Below, piece after piece: positions 30,924-41,381 of a stretch of DNA of 64,000 nucleotides (positions are counted from its first letter, which is position 1; every line of letters starts with the position of its first letter). The stretch is from Isotricha intestinalis (lineage: Eukaryota; Ciliophora; Litostomatea; Vestibuliferida; Isotrichidae). Position numbers and translations under genes: made by a program. The notes below the pieces were generated by a model. The model ran no database searches. It was given only the letters and a program-made list of their open reading frames with translations, and had not been told where the DNA came from. The stretch is taken from NCBI GenBank assembly GCA_023807065.1, contig JAJJLU010000351.1, forward strand, positions 1 to 64,000, in the 5' to 3' direction.

Positions 30924-32006
30924 ATGGATAAAAATAATTCGACTGATAAAAGAGAAAAGGGATTAAAAATGCAAATAATTGAAAAAGAAAAAGGTTTTTA
31001 TCCAAATACTGAAATTCATGGAAGTGTAATGTTAATAGATGAAGAATTAAAAGTTGATGAAATTTATTTACAATTAAAAATGATAGAATATTGGACAGAC
31101 GATAAAAAAGATGTAATTGAAAATACTTTAATTCATGACATAAAATTAAATATAAATTCTTCATCAAGTATTGACTTTACATTTTTAATTCCAGAAAATT
31201 TAGAACCAAGTTTTGAATATTTTTCAGGAAAATATAAGGCACATATTAGATATTTTTTAGAAGCAAAATGTACATCAGAAGATATTTTATATATTTGTTC
31301 TTACATTATTTTAATTAAAGCAAAATATATTAATAAGTTATCTAATTTAAAATTTGAAACACATACACCTATTTCTAGATTATATAGTCAAAAAGGAGTT
31401 TGTGATACTCAAATTTATATTGATAAAGATTATTTAACCTTAGATAATAATTCTATGGATTTAAATATTCAAATCAATAATGAAAATTGTGAATATGATA
31501 TATGTAAAATTAAAGCTACAATTCAAAGAATAGTTTATTTAACTTCACTTGATAAAGAAAAGCTATATAGTGACAAAACTATTAATAATAGAATAAAAAA
31601 AGATGTAAATATTAAAAAAGGGAGCAATTCAAATGAAAATTTGAAAATTAATTTTAATAAAGATGAACATTTTAATTTAAATAAATGGAAAAATCCATAC
31701 GAAGAAGAAAAAATAGATAATTTTTTAACTTTAGTTTCTTCAGTTGAATCAATGTTTATCAAATGTATTTATACTTTGAAAGTTACAATTTATTTTAATG
31801 CATATTTTGTTGGTAAAGAACATAGACCTCGAATTATTATTCCATTCTTTTTTGGTCAACAATCTAAAGAAGAATATGAGGCTAATTTAAAAAAATTAAA
31901 AAAGAAATCCCTTTTTGATTCAGATTTGTTTATATCTGACTTTCAATCAATCAATAAAAATTTTGAAGATTACATAGATGAAAATAATAATCAAGATATT
32001 ATTTAA
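30924..32006 (+). CDS. Arrestin-domain (alpha-arrestin-like) protein
   Basis: 360 residues. The N-terminal beta-sandwich (about 15-135) begins with KGFYPNTEIHGSVMLIDEELKVDEI, as in arrestin N-domains, and includes IDFTFLIPENLEPSFEYFSGKYKAHIRYFLEAKC, matching the FxFxxPxxLPxSF motif of alpha-arrestins. A C-domain with a similar strand pattern covers about 155-295 (VEKTIYFNAY-like). The C-terminal tail is polar. Alpha-arrestins link membrane proteins to ubiquitin ligases and endocytosis; no PPxY motif is visible here. The substrate is unknown. Confidence 0.78.
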   Translation: MDKNNSTDKREKGLKMQIIEKEKGFYPNTEIHGSVMLIDEELKVDEIYLQLKMIEYWTDDKKDVIENTLIHDIKLNINSSSSIDFTFLIPENLEPSFEYFSGKYKAHIRYFLEAKCTSEDILYICSYIILIKAKYINKLSNLKFETHTPISRLYSQKGVCDTQIYIDKDYLTLDNNSMDLNIQINNENCEYDICKIKATIQRIVYLTSLDKEKLYSDKTINNRIKKDVNIKKGSNSNENLKINFNKDEHFNLNKWKNPYEEEKIDNFLTLVSSVESMFIKCIYTLKVTIYFNAYFVGKEHRPRIIIPFFFGQQSKEEYEANLKKLKKKSLFDSDLFISDFQSINKNFEDYIDENNNQDII

Positions 32007-32037
32007 ACATTGATTTAAAAAAATATGAATATTTTTG

Positions 32038-32061
32038 TTTTGATTGATAAATCAATCAAAA
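32038..32061. terminator. Hairpin with 11-bp arms, 2-nt loop, after arrestin gene
   Basis: TTTTGATTGAT and ATCAATCAAAA are exact complements separated by AA, 32 nt past the TAA. It could be a 3'-end RNA structure; such hairpins are not a known general eukaryotic terminator, and no other gene here shows one. Confidence 0.3.
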
Positions 32062-32381
32062 TTTATATTTTTAGATTACTTAATAAAATTGGACACATTG
32101 AATTATTTTTATAATAACATTAAAAAAAATCTACTTTTAAAATATTATGTAAAAAGAATTGTAAAGAATAATTATTTTTTTCTATCTTTTTTATAAAATA
32201 TATCAAAAAGTAAATCTACTTGTAAAAAAATTAATTTCCAAAAAAACAATCTAAAATCGATAAACAAAAAATAAAAAAAGCATTTTAAAAATATTATATA
32301 AACTCTAAATCCTTTTTTAATATCCATAATTACTTTTTCCTTAAAATCATCATCATAAAACAATATAATTTATTTTTCTTT

Positions 32382-32960
32382 TTATTTTTTGGGTATATTT
32401 CCAAAATTTTTTAAAAACTCATTCATATTCTTATCAAATTTAGCATTAACTTCAATGTAAAAGTTTTTAAAACAACTATCTTTTTTTTTACATTCTTGAT
32501 AGATAAGGGAAATCAATGAATGAAAACGTTCTTTTCTTACTCATTTTTTTGTTATAACCTTTATTCATTATTCATTTTTAATTAAACATAAAAATAATCC
32601 ATAATATATAAATTAATAGATAATATATGTTTTAAGCATCAATAACTTCTTTTTTGAAAATTTATTTCTTTTTAAAAAAATAAAATAAAAAAAAATATTA
32701 TATTCACCTGTGATTATCAAAAACAACATTTTGATTTTAAATGATAAGGATTATAAATTTTAATAATCACACCAGATTAATTCAACATTAAATATACTTT
32801 TTTTTGATATTTTAATTTATCACAATGTTTTTATAAATAAATCAATAATTCAAACCTATAGAATAATCTTTTTTTATTTAAAGAACAAATCATTATATTT
32901 TTTAAATTATTAAGTGTTAAATAATCTCTAAATATATATTTCTTCAAATTTATTTTCACA
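32382..32960 (-). pseudogene. Minus-strand gene relic ending in a Cys-containing segment
   Basis: From 32540 to the TAA at 32384-32382, 52 codons are open, including YQECKKKDSCFKNFYIEVNA and a plausible C-terminus NEFLKNFGNIPKK. No ATG lies in that frame; an upstream ATG could be joined only through a guessed 19-nt intron. Further coding-like islands at about 32700-32840 (for example IIKIYNPYHLKSKCC) contain stops. No family recognised. Either a decayed gene or a small intron-containing gene. Confidence 0.3.
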
Positions 32961-33063
32961 TAATACTTAATAAGATATAATTTCTATTTATATTTTAAAT
33001 TAAAACCAATTAAAAAAAATTAAAAAAAAATTTAATTAAAATAAATAAAGGGTACAAAAAAAG

Positions 33064-34116
33064 TTAAAAACAAAAATGATTAATTAATTCATCAGCTATT
33101 TCTTCAGGATCTTTATCAATATTTTCTTTAAAAACTCCTTTAGCAGCTAATTCTTCTCTAACTCTATTAAAATAAGTATTATCAGGATAGCCAAAATAAG
33201 TAGGACCACCATTTAAATTAGTTTTATGATGAATACCATTCCAAACAGTAGTATTAGTCCTTCCAGTTGTGACTGAAGTTCCAATAGTAAAAGTTAATTT
33301 CCTATCAAAAGCTACTTTCAATAATCCTAATATTTCTTTTCCTTCTTTATTATATGGTAAATAACATTCTCTTGAAGTTCCTGAATAATTCATACCTGAT
33401 GGAAAATAATAATCTATAATAATTGTTCCATATTTTCTAAATCCATCACAATGCATATAATTTGATATTGTTGCTGTCATTGTTCCTTTTGGCATATCTC
33501 CTATTAAAATTCCATATATAATTGAACAATTGGGACATTTAAAATTATCTTTTTTATTTATTAATAAAGAAAGACAATCAATGTGGAAAAAATGATCATG
33601 ACATTTACTTAATAATATTACATTCCATTCTTGTTTCATTAAATCATCAAATGTTTGTTTTTTATTATTTTGTTCTTTATTTTCTGAATCTAATTCTTTC
33701 TCTTCTTCATAAAAATTATATTGGCATATTGAACATTTATCTTTTTCATTTGAAATTTTATTTGTTTCTTCATATAATTCTTTATATAAAAGTTCTATGG
33801 GAGAAATTAATATATATCCAGTTATTTTAGATAGTTCGTCTAAAAAATCTTTATGTTTTTTTGTTAAATTATTAGATAAAGTAATGTTTAAATATTCTGG
33901 TTTATTTTTGAAATCTTTTTTTCCAATTTTTTCATATATTTCATTTAATTTTTGATTTATTTCTTTCTCACTTAATTCTTGTTTTTTATAATTATCATTT
34001 TTATTTACTGGACAATGTTTATTAATTATTTCTTCTGTGTTTTCTTCATAATTTATCAATTTTGTTCTTTTTTTATGAATTGAATGTTTTTTACTTTTAG
34101 AACCTTTTCTTTTCAT
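33064..34116 (-). CDS. Deltex-family RING plus DTC E3 ubiquitin ligase
   Basis: 350 residues. A RING finger at about 128-197 (CSIC, CHDHFFHIDC, CPNC) has a roughly 30-residue acidic insertion in its first loop. It is followed directly by a Deltex C-terminal domain (about 205-345): GTIIIDY, CYLPYNKEG, LLKVAFDRKLTFTIGTSVTTG, VWNGIHHKT and GYPDNTYF are diagnostic. Deltex proteins ubiquitylate substrates and, through an NAD/ADP-ribose pocket in DTC, can modify ADP-ribose-linked targets. His296 of IHHKT is kept, but Phe308 stands where human Deltex proteins have the His of GHGYPD, and Glu follows in REELAAKG. A loop before CYLP is also shorter than in animals. No WWE domains; the N-terminus is basic. 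Confidence 0.92.
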   Translation of the reverse strand: MKRKGSKSKKHSIHKKRTKLINYEENTEEIINKHCPVNKNDNYKKQELSEKEINQKLNEIYEKIGKKDFKNKPEYLNITLSNNLTKKHKDFLDELSKITGYILISPIELLYKELYEETNKISNEKDKCSICQYNFYEEEKELDSENKEQNNKKQTFDDLMKQEWNVILLSKCHDHFFHIDCLSLLINKKDNFKCPNCSIIYGILIGDMPKGTMTATISNYMHCDGFRKYGTIIIDYYFPSGMNYSGTSRECYLPYNKEGKEILGLLKVAFDRKLTFTIGTSVTTGRTNTTVWNGIHHKTNLNGGPTYFGYPDNTYFNRVREELAAKGVFKENIDKDPEEIADELINHFCF

Positions 34117-34951
34117 TTAAATTTTATTTATTTTTTAAAATGCTTAAATATTTCAAAATAATTATAAAAAATAATTGAATTTTTTTTAAACATTTCTTTT
34201 ATTATACAATTTTTAATCATTCAAAGATTTAAATTGAATTATTGAATTAATACCATAAATTATGAATTAGTCCAATTACTCATAATTTTATTTTCATTAA
34301 ATTTGAACTCCACTTAAATTAACATTTTTTACAAATATAATTATTGCAAATAGAAATTACATTATAATCATAATGATCATAAAATTTAGATAAATGAAAG
34401 AAGTTTAAATTTGTAAAATTGCCTAGTCAACTTATGAAATTAGAAATATTAAAATATTTTGATTATGTTATATCTTATAAAGATCATACTTTGTATACTG
34501 AACAAATATATTTTTATTTTTAATGATTCAAAACAAGTTGAATTGGAATTATAGTATTTTTATAAATGACAAAACTAATTTCAAAGAACAATATACTCAG
34601 TAATATGTGTTTTATATATATATGATAAAAAAGGAATTCCAATTAAGAAATCATATACATTTTATATTTATTAATTTGTTTTTAAATAAGAAAGAGCAGA
34701 TATTCACACTTATAATTAGATTTTATATTTATTATATTTTAATAAACTAATAATTTTTATTTCAATCTAATTTATTGAATAATGAATTACAAATTTACTC
34801 ATCTAAATGAATATCATTTTTTCATTAAATAATTTCAATCAAAATATATTAATTTTTATAATTTGAATTATTTAACTAATACTTAAAAACAAATAAATTT
34901 CAGAAAAAAAATAAAAATAAAATAATAACCTAATATTATAAAAGACAAAAA
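34117..34951. other. 835-bp spacer between divergent genes, with coding-like fragments
   Basis: Around 34397-34740 short plus-strand stretches read like protein (for example KKFKFVKLPSQLMK, then NLEILKYFDYVISYKDHTLY in another frame) but stop repeatedly and shift frame. A weak candidate for a decayed gene. Otherwise AT-rich. Confidence 0.35.
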
Positions 34952-37393
34952 ATGCCTAAATTAACCTTTGAAAAAATCCAATCCTCAAAAGAATATAAAA
35001 TTCTTTTAGATTTATATCGAGTATGTGAAGAATATAATTTAACAGAAGATTCATTTTTTGCATATGATGACTTAGGAGGAATATATTGGGAGCCTTTATT
35101 AGATCGTCTCTTCCGTTTAGGAGTATGTTTTAAATTTACAAAAAAATTAAAAGAAATTAAAATGGATTGGTTAAGGCCTGTTTTATATTTTCAAGCTCAA
35201 TCAAATGGAATTATAATATATGATAAAAGAAAAGATATTGTTGATAAAGGAGCAATTGGTGATGCTTCAATGGTCAGATATGCTTTCAAAGATGTTATTA
35301 ATAGAATAAGAGACGCTAAAAATATGAATGAAGACAATTTCAAACAAGTTTGGAAAGTTATTAAAAAAGATATTAAATATTTTTTTAAAGTTCTTAATAA
35401 ATATGTTAAAGAAGGTTTCAGAGCTATGCATGAGCATGTTAAATTAATTCTTTATCCTTTGAGAATGTTAAGAAAATCTGGTTATAGATTATTTTCTTTG
35501 GAAAAATTTGAAGAACATTATAGAGATTTGACTATTTTTCAAGATAAAGAAAATTTAAAAGAATTTACAGATTCAATTAAAGATTTTTTTAAATGGGAGA
35601 AATTTAAAACTAGTAAAGAATGTGATAATACTTTATTAGATGAATTTCTACAAAAAAATACTAATCCTACATTTTATTTATATAATTGGAGTGATGAAAA
35701 AAGACTCCCTAAAGTTGAAGAAGAGAAAAAAGAATTTAGTCCTTATGCTACTCAAACTGCTTTTCATCAACAAGATTTAGAGAAAAGTGATAAAAAAATA
35801 TCAGCAAAACAAAGGAAAATAAATAAAGAACAAAAATTAAAATTTGAAGAAGAAAAGCAAAAGCATGATTTAATCTTTCCTAATATTAAAGAATTATCTC
35901 AACCTGAAGCAACAAGATTAAAACATGAAGCTTATCAATTAAAATTTGAAGAAGGATTACATTTAATGATAGAATATTTAATACCTAGATTATCTAAAGA
36001 TTTTCCTTATTCAATTGATACTCATAAAATATTTGTAAATTTAAAATATGTTCCAGATGGAAGAAAAATTCCTTCAACTGAATATTATTTAGGTCAATTA
36101 TATAATAAAATTGAAGATTTAAAAATAAAATGTTATGAAATGAAATTAAATGGTTTATCTAGAGTATTAATGCCAATTACAAAAAATACCGAAATTATAC
36201 AAAATGTAAAAGAAATTTTTGATTTACACGTTATTATTGATAATATTATGGGAAGTTATTTATTATATGATCAATATATTTTTATTTTTAATTCAATAAA
36301 ATTTATAGTAGATTCAACTTTAAGTGATCAAATAGAAAAATTTAAAAATAAACAATTTATGGAAGAAAGAATTCCTAGATATGTCTTATTTCAAGCAATG
36401 TGTAAAGGAGTTGATGTCTTAAATAATATGATTTTACATTCAAAAGAAATTGGAGAAGAAGTTTTTAATATAGATAATTATTATCAAATAAAAAAACATG
36501 ATATTGATTCAGGAGATAATGAAATAATTTATGCATATGAAGTACCAAAACTTTTTAAAAGTTTTGTTACACCTGAAATGGAAGAAAAAAAGAAAATATT
36601 ATTTGAAGAAATAAAACAATTTGGAAGATATTGGATGTTTGAGGGATTTTTCCCAAAAGAAGATAAAGAATTATGGATTGAAGCCATTGAATTATTAAGA
36701 AATGTAAATGAATTAGTTAGAGAAGATATAAGAGATTATTTACTATATCCAAAAGAAGAAATGGATTTATTAAGAAAAAGTTCTGGTTCAGAACAAATTA
36801 AAAGACTTAATTCTAATTCTTCTTTAGAAAGAAGTAGTAGTAGTAATACTTCAAGGAAAAAATTAATGAGAAAATCTTCAAAAAATAAGGGTTTAAAAAG
36901 GAAAAGATCATCAATCCAAAAAATTAAAAAAAGTACTAAATTAAGAAGAAAAGGAACTTTTTCATCAAGAGATTCATTTGAATTTGAAGTATATATTCCA
37001 AAAAATTTAGAATTATTAAGACCACCAAATGTTTGGAATTTTCCTCTTCATAAAGTTCAAGATTTGAAAAACAAAAAAATATTAGCAGAAGATGGTGTTG
37101 TTAAAGCAGAAATTAGAGAAGTTGATCCTACTGTAAATTATCATGATGGAAGAATTCAAAAATTTTATCAATTATTTGAAACAATTTACAATAATATGAG
37201 AGTTTATTGTACTACTAAAAAAGCTGATATTTTTAATTATTATTTTGATAAAGTTTTAATTGCTTTAGGTATTCATTATTCACGTTATGATTTTAAAAAA
37301 GGAGAAGAAGATAAAAAAGAAGATGAAATGAATACTGAAAATGAAATTAATACAGAAAAATCTAATATGACTTCAACTGAAAATAATAATTAA
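34952..37393 (+). CDS. Conserved-looking 813-residue protein of unknown function
   Basis: I do not recognise a family. The composition is unusually balanced for this genome (many Trp, Pro, Cys, His), which suggests selection. Residues 1-250 are mostly helical with aromatic clusters (YDDLGGIYWEPLLDRLF; DWLRPVLYFQAQSNG). About 262-310 is a charged coiled-coil-like stretch. About 320-610 is a second globular part with SYLLYDQYIFIFNSIKFIVDS and RYWMFEGFFPKEDKELW. About 612-675 is a Ser/Lys/Arg-rich linker with many RKxS-type phosphosites. About 680-785 includes LLRPPNVWNFPLHKVQDL. No signal peptide or TM segment is clear. It precedes the Rab gene on the same strand by 119 bp. Confidence 0.85.
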   Translation: MPKLTFEKIQSSKEYKILLDLYRVCEEYNLTEDSFFAYDDLGGIYWEPLLDRLFRLGVCFKFTKKLKEIKMDWLRPVLYFQAQSNGIIIYDKRKDIVDKGAIGDASMVRYAFKDVINRIRDAKNMNEDNFKQVWKVIKKDIKYFFKVLNKYVKEGFRAMHEHVKLILYPLRMLRKSGYRLFSLEKFEEHYRDLTIFQDKENLKEFTDSIKDFFKWEKFKTSKECDNTLLDEFLQKNTNPTFYLYNWSDEKRLPKVEEEKKEFSPYATQTAFHQQDLEKSDKKISAKQRKINKEQKLKFEEEKQKHDLIFPNIKELSQPEATRLKHEAYQLKFEEGLHLMIEYLIPRLSKDFPYSIDTHKIFVNLKYVPDGRKIPSTEYYLGQLYNKIEDLKIKCYEMKLNGLSRVLMPITKNTEIIQNVKEIFDLHVIIDNIMGSYLLYDQYIFIFNSIKFIVDSTLSDQIEKFKNKQFMEERIPRYVLFQAMCKGVDVLNNMILHSKEIGEEVFNIDNYYQIKKHDIDSGDNEIIYAYEVPKLFKSFVTPEMEEKKKILFEEIKQFGRYWMFEGFFPKEDKELWIEAIELLRNVNELVREDIRDYLLYPKEEMDLLRKSSGSEQIKRLNSNSSLERSSSSNTSRKKLMRKSSKNKGLKRKRSSIQKIKKSTKLRRKGTFSSRDSFEFEVYIPKNLELLRPPNVWNFPLHKVQDLKNKKILAEDGVVKAEIREVDPTVNYHDGRIQKFYQLFETIYNNMRVYCTTKKADIFNYYFDKVLIALGIHYSRYDFKKGEEDKKEDEMNTENEINTEKSNMTSTENNN

Positions 37394-37512
37394 ATGGTAT
37401 TTTATTTTTAAATATTGTTTATTTTTTTTTTTTGTTAATTATAGAAAAAAATATTTTTAATTTATTTAATTTAATGATAAAAAATTTTAATGTATAATAG
37501 AATAAAAAGAAT

Positions 37513-38085
37513 ATGTCTTTTAAAGATTCATTATCAATAATAACAATAGGAGATAGTAGTGTGGGAAAAACATCATTAATAAAAAAATTTTCAGATAATA
37601 GTTTTTCAACAGGAACTCTTCCAACAATAGGAGTAGAATTATTTAAGACGGAATTAATAATAAATAATGAAAAATATTTAATTAAAATATGGGATACTTG
37701 TGGTCAAGAAAGATTAAGAGCATTAACTTCAAATTATTATAAAAATGCAGATGGAATATTATTAGTTTATGATGTTAACTCAGATGAAACTTTTAATAAT
37801 TTAGGTATTTGGTTTGATTCTATTGACCAAAATTGTGGAAGAAAACCTCCTATAATTATTATTGGAAATAAAATTGATCTTGGAGGAAAAATTGACGATG
37901 AAATTATGAAAGATTTTAAAAATAAAAATAAAGATTATGTTATGTTTCAATGTAGTGCTAAAACTGGGGAAAATATTAATGAAGCTTTTGTTAAACTTTC
38001 TGAAATGATTATTAAAGATAAAGAAGAAAGAAAAAAAATTTTTTTAGGAAATGGTAGAATTAATAATAAAAAAAATTGTTGTTAA
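37513..38085 (+). CDS. Rab-family small GTPase
   Basis: 190 residues with all G motifs: P-loop GDSSVGKT (about 12-19), effector-loop Thr in LPTIGVEL, WDTCGQE with the catalytic Gln, NKID and CSAKT. The C-terminus KNCC carries a double cysteine for geranylgeranylation. It should act in vesicle transport on an endomembrane. Sequence alone does not settle the Rab subclass; the switch region (RLRALTSNYYKNADG) is Rab1/8/18-like. A TBC-type Rab-GAP lies 14 kb away. Confidence 0.93.
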   Translation: MSFKDSLSIITIGDSSVGKTSLIKKFSDNSFSTGTLPTIGVELFKTELIINNEKYLIKIWDTCGQERLRALTSNYYKNADGILLVYDVNSDETFNNLGIWFDSIDQNCGRKPPIIIIGNKIDLGGKIDDEIMKDFKNKNKDYVMFQCSAKTGENINEAFVKLSEMIIKDKEERKKIFLGNGRINNKKNCC

Positions 38086-38234
38086 AATAGAATTTGATTT
38101 ATATATTTATTAGTAATTTTTCATTTTTGTTAAATTTATTTTATAGTTTTAAATCAAATTATTTGTTTGTTGTTTTTTCATTTCAATTTAAGATTAATAA
38201 AAAATAATAAATACATTATAAATATATAAATAAA

Positions 38235-40589
38235 ATGATAGGTAGAAAAAAGAAAAGGCAACAAGATAAAAATGAAGAAGATGAAGAAGGTAGCCTTCAT
38301 AAAAATGGTACTCTTTTAGCATATCAAAATAAACAATTATTTACATTAGTGAATCAATTACAAGAAGATATTTCAAAACAAGAAAAAACAAATGAAAAAA
38401 TAGAAAATAATTTCAAGAATTTATGTGAAATTTTCAATTATTATTCATCTGAATTAAATAAAATGAATGATGCTTTAAAAATCTCTTTATTAGAAAATAA
38501 AATAGAATTTCAAGAAAATAATAAATCAAATTTAGAAGAAGAAAAAAAAAAAGTTTTTTCATCGAGTTCAGAAATTTTAAATTCTATTTTATCATTAAAT
38601 GAAAAATTTGATACTAATCAAAGTGAAATAGAATCAGTTAAAACATTATCAAATTCAATAAATTTAATTACTAAAAATTTAATTCCATTATTAGAAAATA
38701 ATGGAAGTAAATTAAAAGAAATTTTTAATGATGTGTCTCAAGATATTTTAAAAACAAATGAAAGTTTAGAAAAAAAAATAACTGAACAAACAATAAATGC
38801 AAATAATAATTTAAAAGAATTAGAATCATTAAAAGCACAATGTGAAATTTATCAATCTAAATTAATAGAATCAAATTCAGAAATTGAAAAATTAAAAGGA
38901 GAAAATTCTAAATTAAAAAGAAGAATTAATACTCATCCAACAATGCCTTATATTACTTTAGAAAAACAAATTTTTCAAGAAACTACAGAAGAACATAAAT
39001 GTTTATGTTTATATTGTGGAAAAGAAATAAACTCAAATAATCAAGTTATTCAAAATGAAAAAGGAGAAAATAATGTAACTGAAAATAAAAGTGAAAATCA
39101 AATTAAAGAAGATGAACAAAATGAATTAAGAGAAAAAGAAAATGAAGCTTTAAGAAATAGAATAAAAGAATTACATGAAAAAATTGAAAATTCTCCTAAT
39201 TCAATTAATATAACTGAAGAAATGATAATTCAATCAAAATGCTTTCAAACTTTAATTTCTCAAGCTGAAAATATTTTAAGTAAAGTTGAAAATTTAAAAG
39301 AAATAAATAATGAATTGAGAAAAAAAAATAATTCTCTTAATCAAATTAAAGAAAATGAAATAAATGAATTGACTCAGAAATTTTATAATCAAGTTGAAGA
39401 ATATAAAAATAAAGTTTTGGAAATGACAGAAATTATAGAAAAAGATAAACAAAATATAAAATTATTAATGAATAAAATTGAATCACTTGAAAATACTTTA
39501 AAAGCAAAAGAAAGTTTTGATAATAATGCAATGTATGATATGTTTTCAAATGAAAGAAATCAACTTTTAAAGCAAATGGATGATATTGAATCTTTAAAAA
39601 AAGAATATATAAAAAAATATGATGATGAATGTGAAAAAAATAAAATAAATACTAAAAATATTTTTAAATTAAAAAAGGAAATTCAAGAATTTAAATCAAA
39701 TCAAAATTTAAATGAAGGAGAAAGAGAAAGAGAAAGAAAAATAGATTCAGAAAATGAAATTATAAAAAGAAAAAAAGAAAAGATAGAATATTATAAAAGA
39801 GAAGTAGATAGATTAAACACAGAATTAACAAAAGAAAGAAAACAATATGAAAATTTAATAATATTAACTCAAACAACAGAAAAAGAATTAACAGATTTAA
39901 ATTCCATTATAAAAAATTTAAGAAAAGAATTACAAGATACAAAAGAAATTCAAGCAGAAATGTCAAATGATAAATTAAAAGATAATCAAACTATTTCTTT
40001 ATTACAAGAAGAAAAGCAAGTTTATGAAGAAAAAATTTCTAATTTCCAAGAACAAATTGAAAATTATGATATTTATACAAAAAAAATTGATGGTGAATTA
40101 GCTGAATATAAAAAATTAAATAGTGCTTTACAAAATTTAATTGAATTAAATGAAAAAGATATTCAAACTTTAAAACAAGAAAGTTTTGAATATTTAAAAA
40201 ATATTGAAAGAGAAAAAACAATAAATAATTCTCTTCAAAATCAAATTAATGATATTAATAATCAAAAATCTAAATTATTAACTGATTTTGATTATTTGAA
40301 AGTTAAATATGATGAATTATTAAAGTTGAAAAAAATGGATGTGTCATTAATGAATTATGAAGAATTACAAAATAAATATAATACCTTAAAAAAAGATTTT
40401 GAAAAATATAGAGAAATCGTTCATTGTAAAGTTTGTAAAACAAAAATAAAAAATGTTGTAATTACAAAATGTTTTCATACATTTTGTAGAGGATGCATTG
40501 AAGCATCTATTGAAACTAGAAAAAGAAGATGTCCAATATGTAAAGAAGCAATTTCTTCAAATGATATTAAAGATATTTTCTGGGATTAA
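38235..40589 (+). CDS. BRE1/RNF20-type histone H2B ubiquitin ligase
   Basis: 784 residues. Long coiled coils fill most of the protein (about 20-720), broken near 250-262 by a CLCLYCG motif. A C3HC4 RING occupies the extreme C-terminus: C731, C734, C746, H748, C751, C754, C766, C769. VVITKCFHTFCRGCIEASIETRKRRCP closely follows the BRE1 RING pattern, and the protein ends 15 residues later, as BRE1 proteins do. BRE1 with Rad6 monoubiquitylates H2B during transcription, upstream of H3K4 methylation. It is one of three chromatin genes in the window. Length is somewhat below the roughly 900-1000 residues of animal homologues. Confidence 0.88.
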   Translation: MIGRKKKRQQDKNEEDEEGSLHKNGTLLAYQNKQLFTLVNQLQEDISKQEKTNEKIENNFKNLCEIFNYYSSELNKMNDALKISLLENKIEFQENNKSNLEEEKKKVFSSSSEILNSILSLNEKFDTNQSEIESVKTLSNSINLITKNLIPLLENNGSKLKEIFNDVSQDILKTNESLEKKITEQTINANNNLKELESLKAQCEIYQSKLIESNSEIEKLKGENSKLKRRINTHPTMPYITLEKQIFQETTEEHKCLCLYCGKEINSNNQVIQNEKGENNVTENKSENQIKEDEQNELREKENEALRNRIKELHEKIENSPNSINITEEMIIQSKCFQTLISQAENILSKVENLKEINNELRKKNNSLNQIKENEINELTQKFYNQVEEYKNKVLEMTEIIEKDKQNIKLLMNKIESLENTLKAKESFDNNAMYDMFSNERNQLLKQMDDIESLKKEYIKKYDDECEKNKINTKNIFKLKKEIQEFKSNQNLNEGERERERKIDSENEIIKRKKEKIEYYKREVDRLNTELTKERKQYENLIILTQTTEKELTDLNSIIKNLRKELQDTKEIQAEMSNDKLKDNQTISLLQEEKQVYEEKISNFQEQIENYDIYTKKIDGELAEYKKLNSALQNLIELNEKDIQTLKQESFEYLKNIEREKTINNSLQNQINDINNQKSKLLTDFDYLKVKYDELLKLKKMDVSLMNYEELQNKYNTLKKDFEKYREIVHCKVCKTKIKNVVITKCFHTFCRGCIEASIETRKRRCPICKEAISSNDIKDIFWD

Positions 40590-41381
40590 ATAATTAATAT
40601 AAATTATTTTCAAAAAATACAAAATAAAATTATAAATTAAATCTCTAACAAATAAAAAAAGAAAATATATTATGTTTTAATTATTATCAATTTATTTCTT
40701 TTAAAAAAATAGTAAATATCTAAAAGAGAAAAACTTCAAATTTCTAATTCTAACCTTTTATTTATATCATTAATTTCCTATAAAAACACTACCTTCAAAC
40801 TCATAAAAGAAATATGTTAACACCTAATTTCAATCTTCAAAAAAAATAAAATAGCTAAAAAAATTTCTTGTTCTCAAAAAATAAATTATAGAAAAAAATT
40901 GTCTTTTCAATTTTAACTCAAAAACCCTTATCGCTATTTATAATTTATCTGGAAATATTAATAAAAAATAATTATAAAATTTTAATTTCTGAAGGAATTT
41001 TTTTAGGAATATAAAAACTCAAGATAGGATATACCCTTGAGATTATTTTTATTTAACATTTTTTAATATTACTTCCTGTTAAACCTAAATATTTAAATAC
41101 TAAAAAAGAATTCTTGATATTAAAATTAATATTTGGGATGATAAATCTGAAGAGTTAGGAATAATGAAATAATTTATTTTTTCTTATTTATTTCCATTAA
41201 ATACAAAGTATAATTTTTTTATTATACATTAATTTTATTATTCTTTTTAAAAAATATTTAAAGAGGACAAAACAGGATAAATTCAATTATTTAATATTTT
41301 CTAAAATTCAAAATAAATAATTTTTTTAAAAATAATTATATTAATCAAAAATAAAGTAAACAAAACATCAAATTAAAAAAA
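40590..41381. other. 790-bp spacer with plus-strand coding-like fragments
   Basis: Between about 40880 and 41168 several pieces read like protein (NPYRYL, TLIAIYNLSGNINKK, LPVKPKYLNTKKEF, INIWDDKSEELGIMK) in different frames and broken by stops. This is probably another gene relic. No intact gene. Confidence 0.35.

Larger units (their letters stand above)
32007..33063. other. 1.06-kb spacer between convergent genes
   Basis: It holds a near-perfect hairpin just after the arrestin gene (32038-32061) and coding-like minus-strand fragments (32382-32960). No intact gene seen. Confidence 0.5.

Noticed and set aside
32172..32363. 63-codon hydrophobic minus-strand ORF
   Set aside because: Phe/Ile/Leu/Lys only, no family or neighbour support; may be chance next to the relic at 32382.
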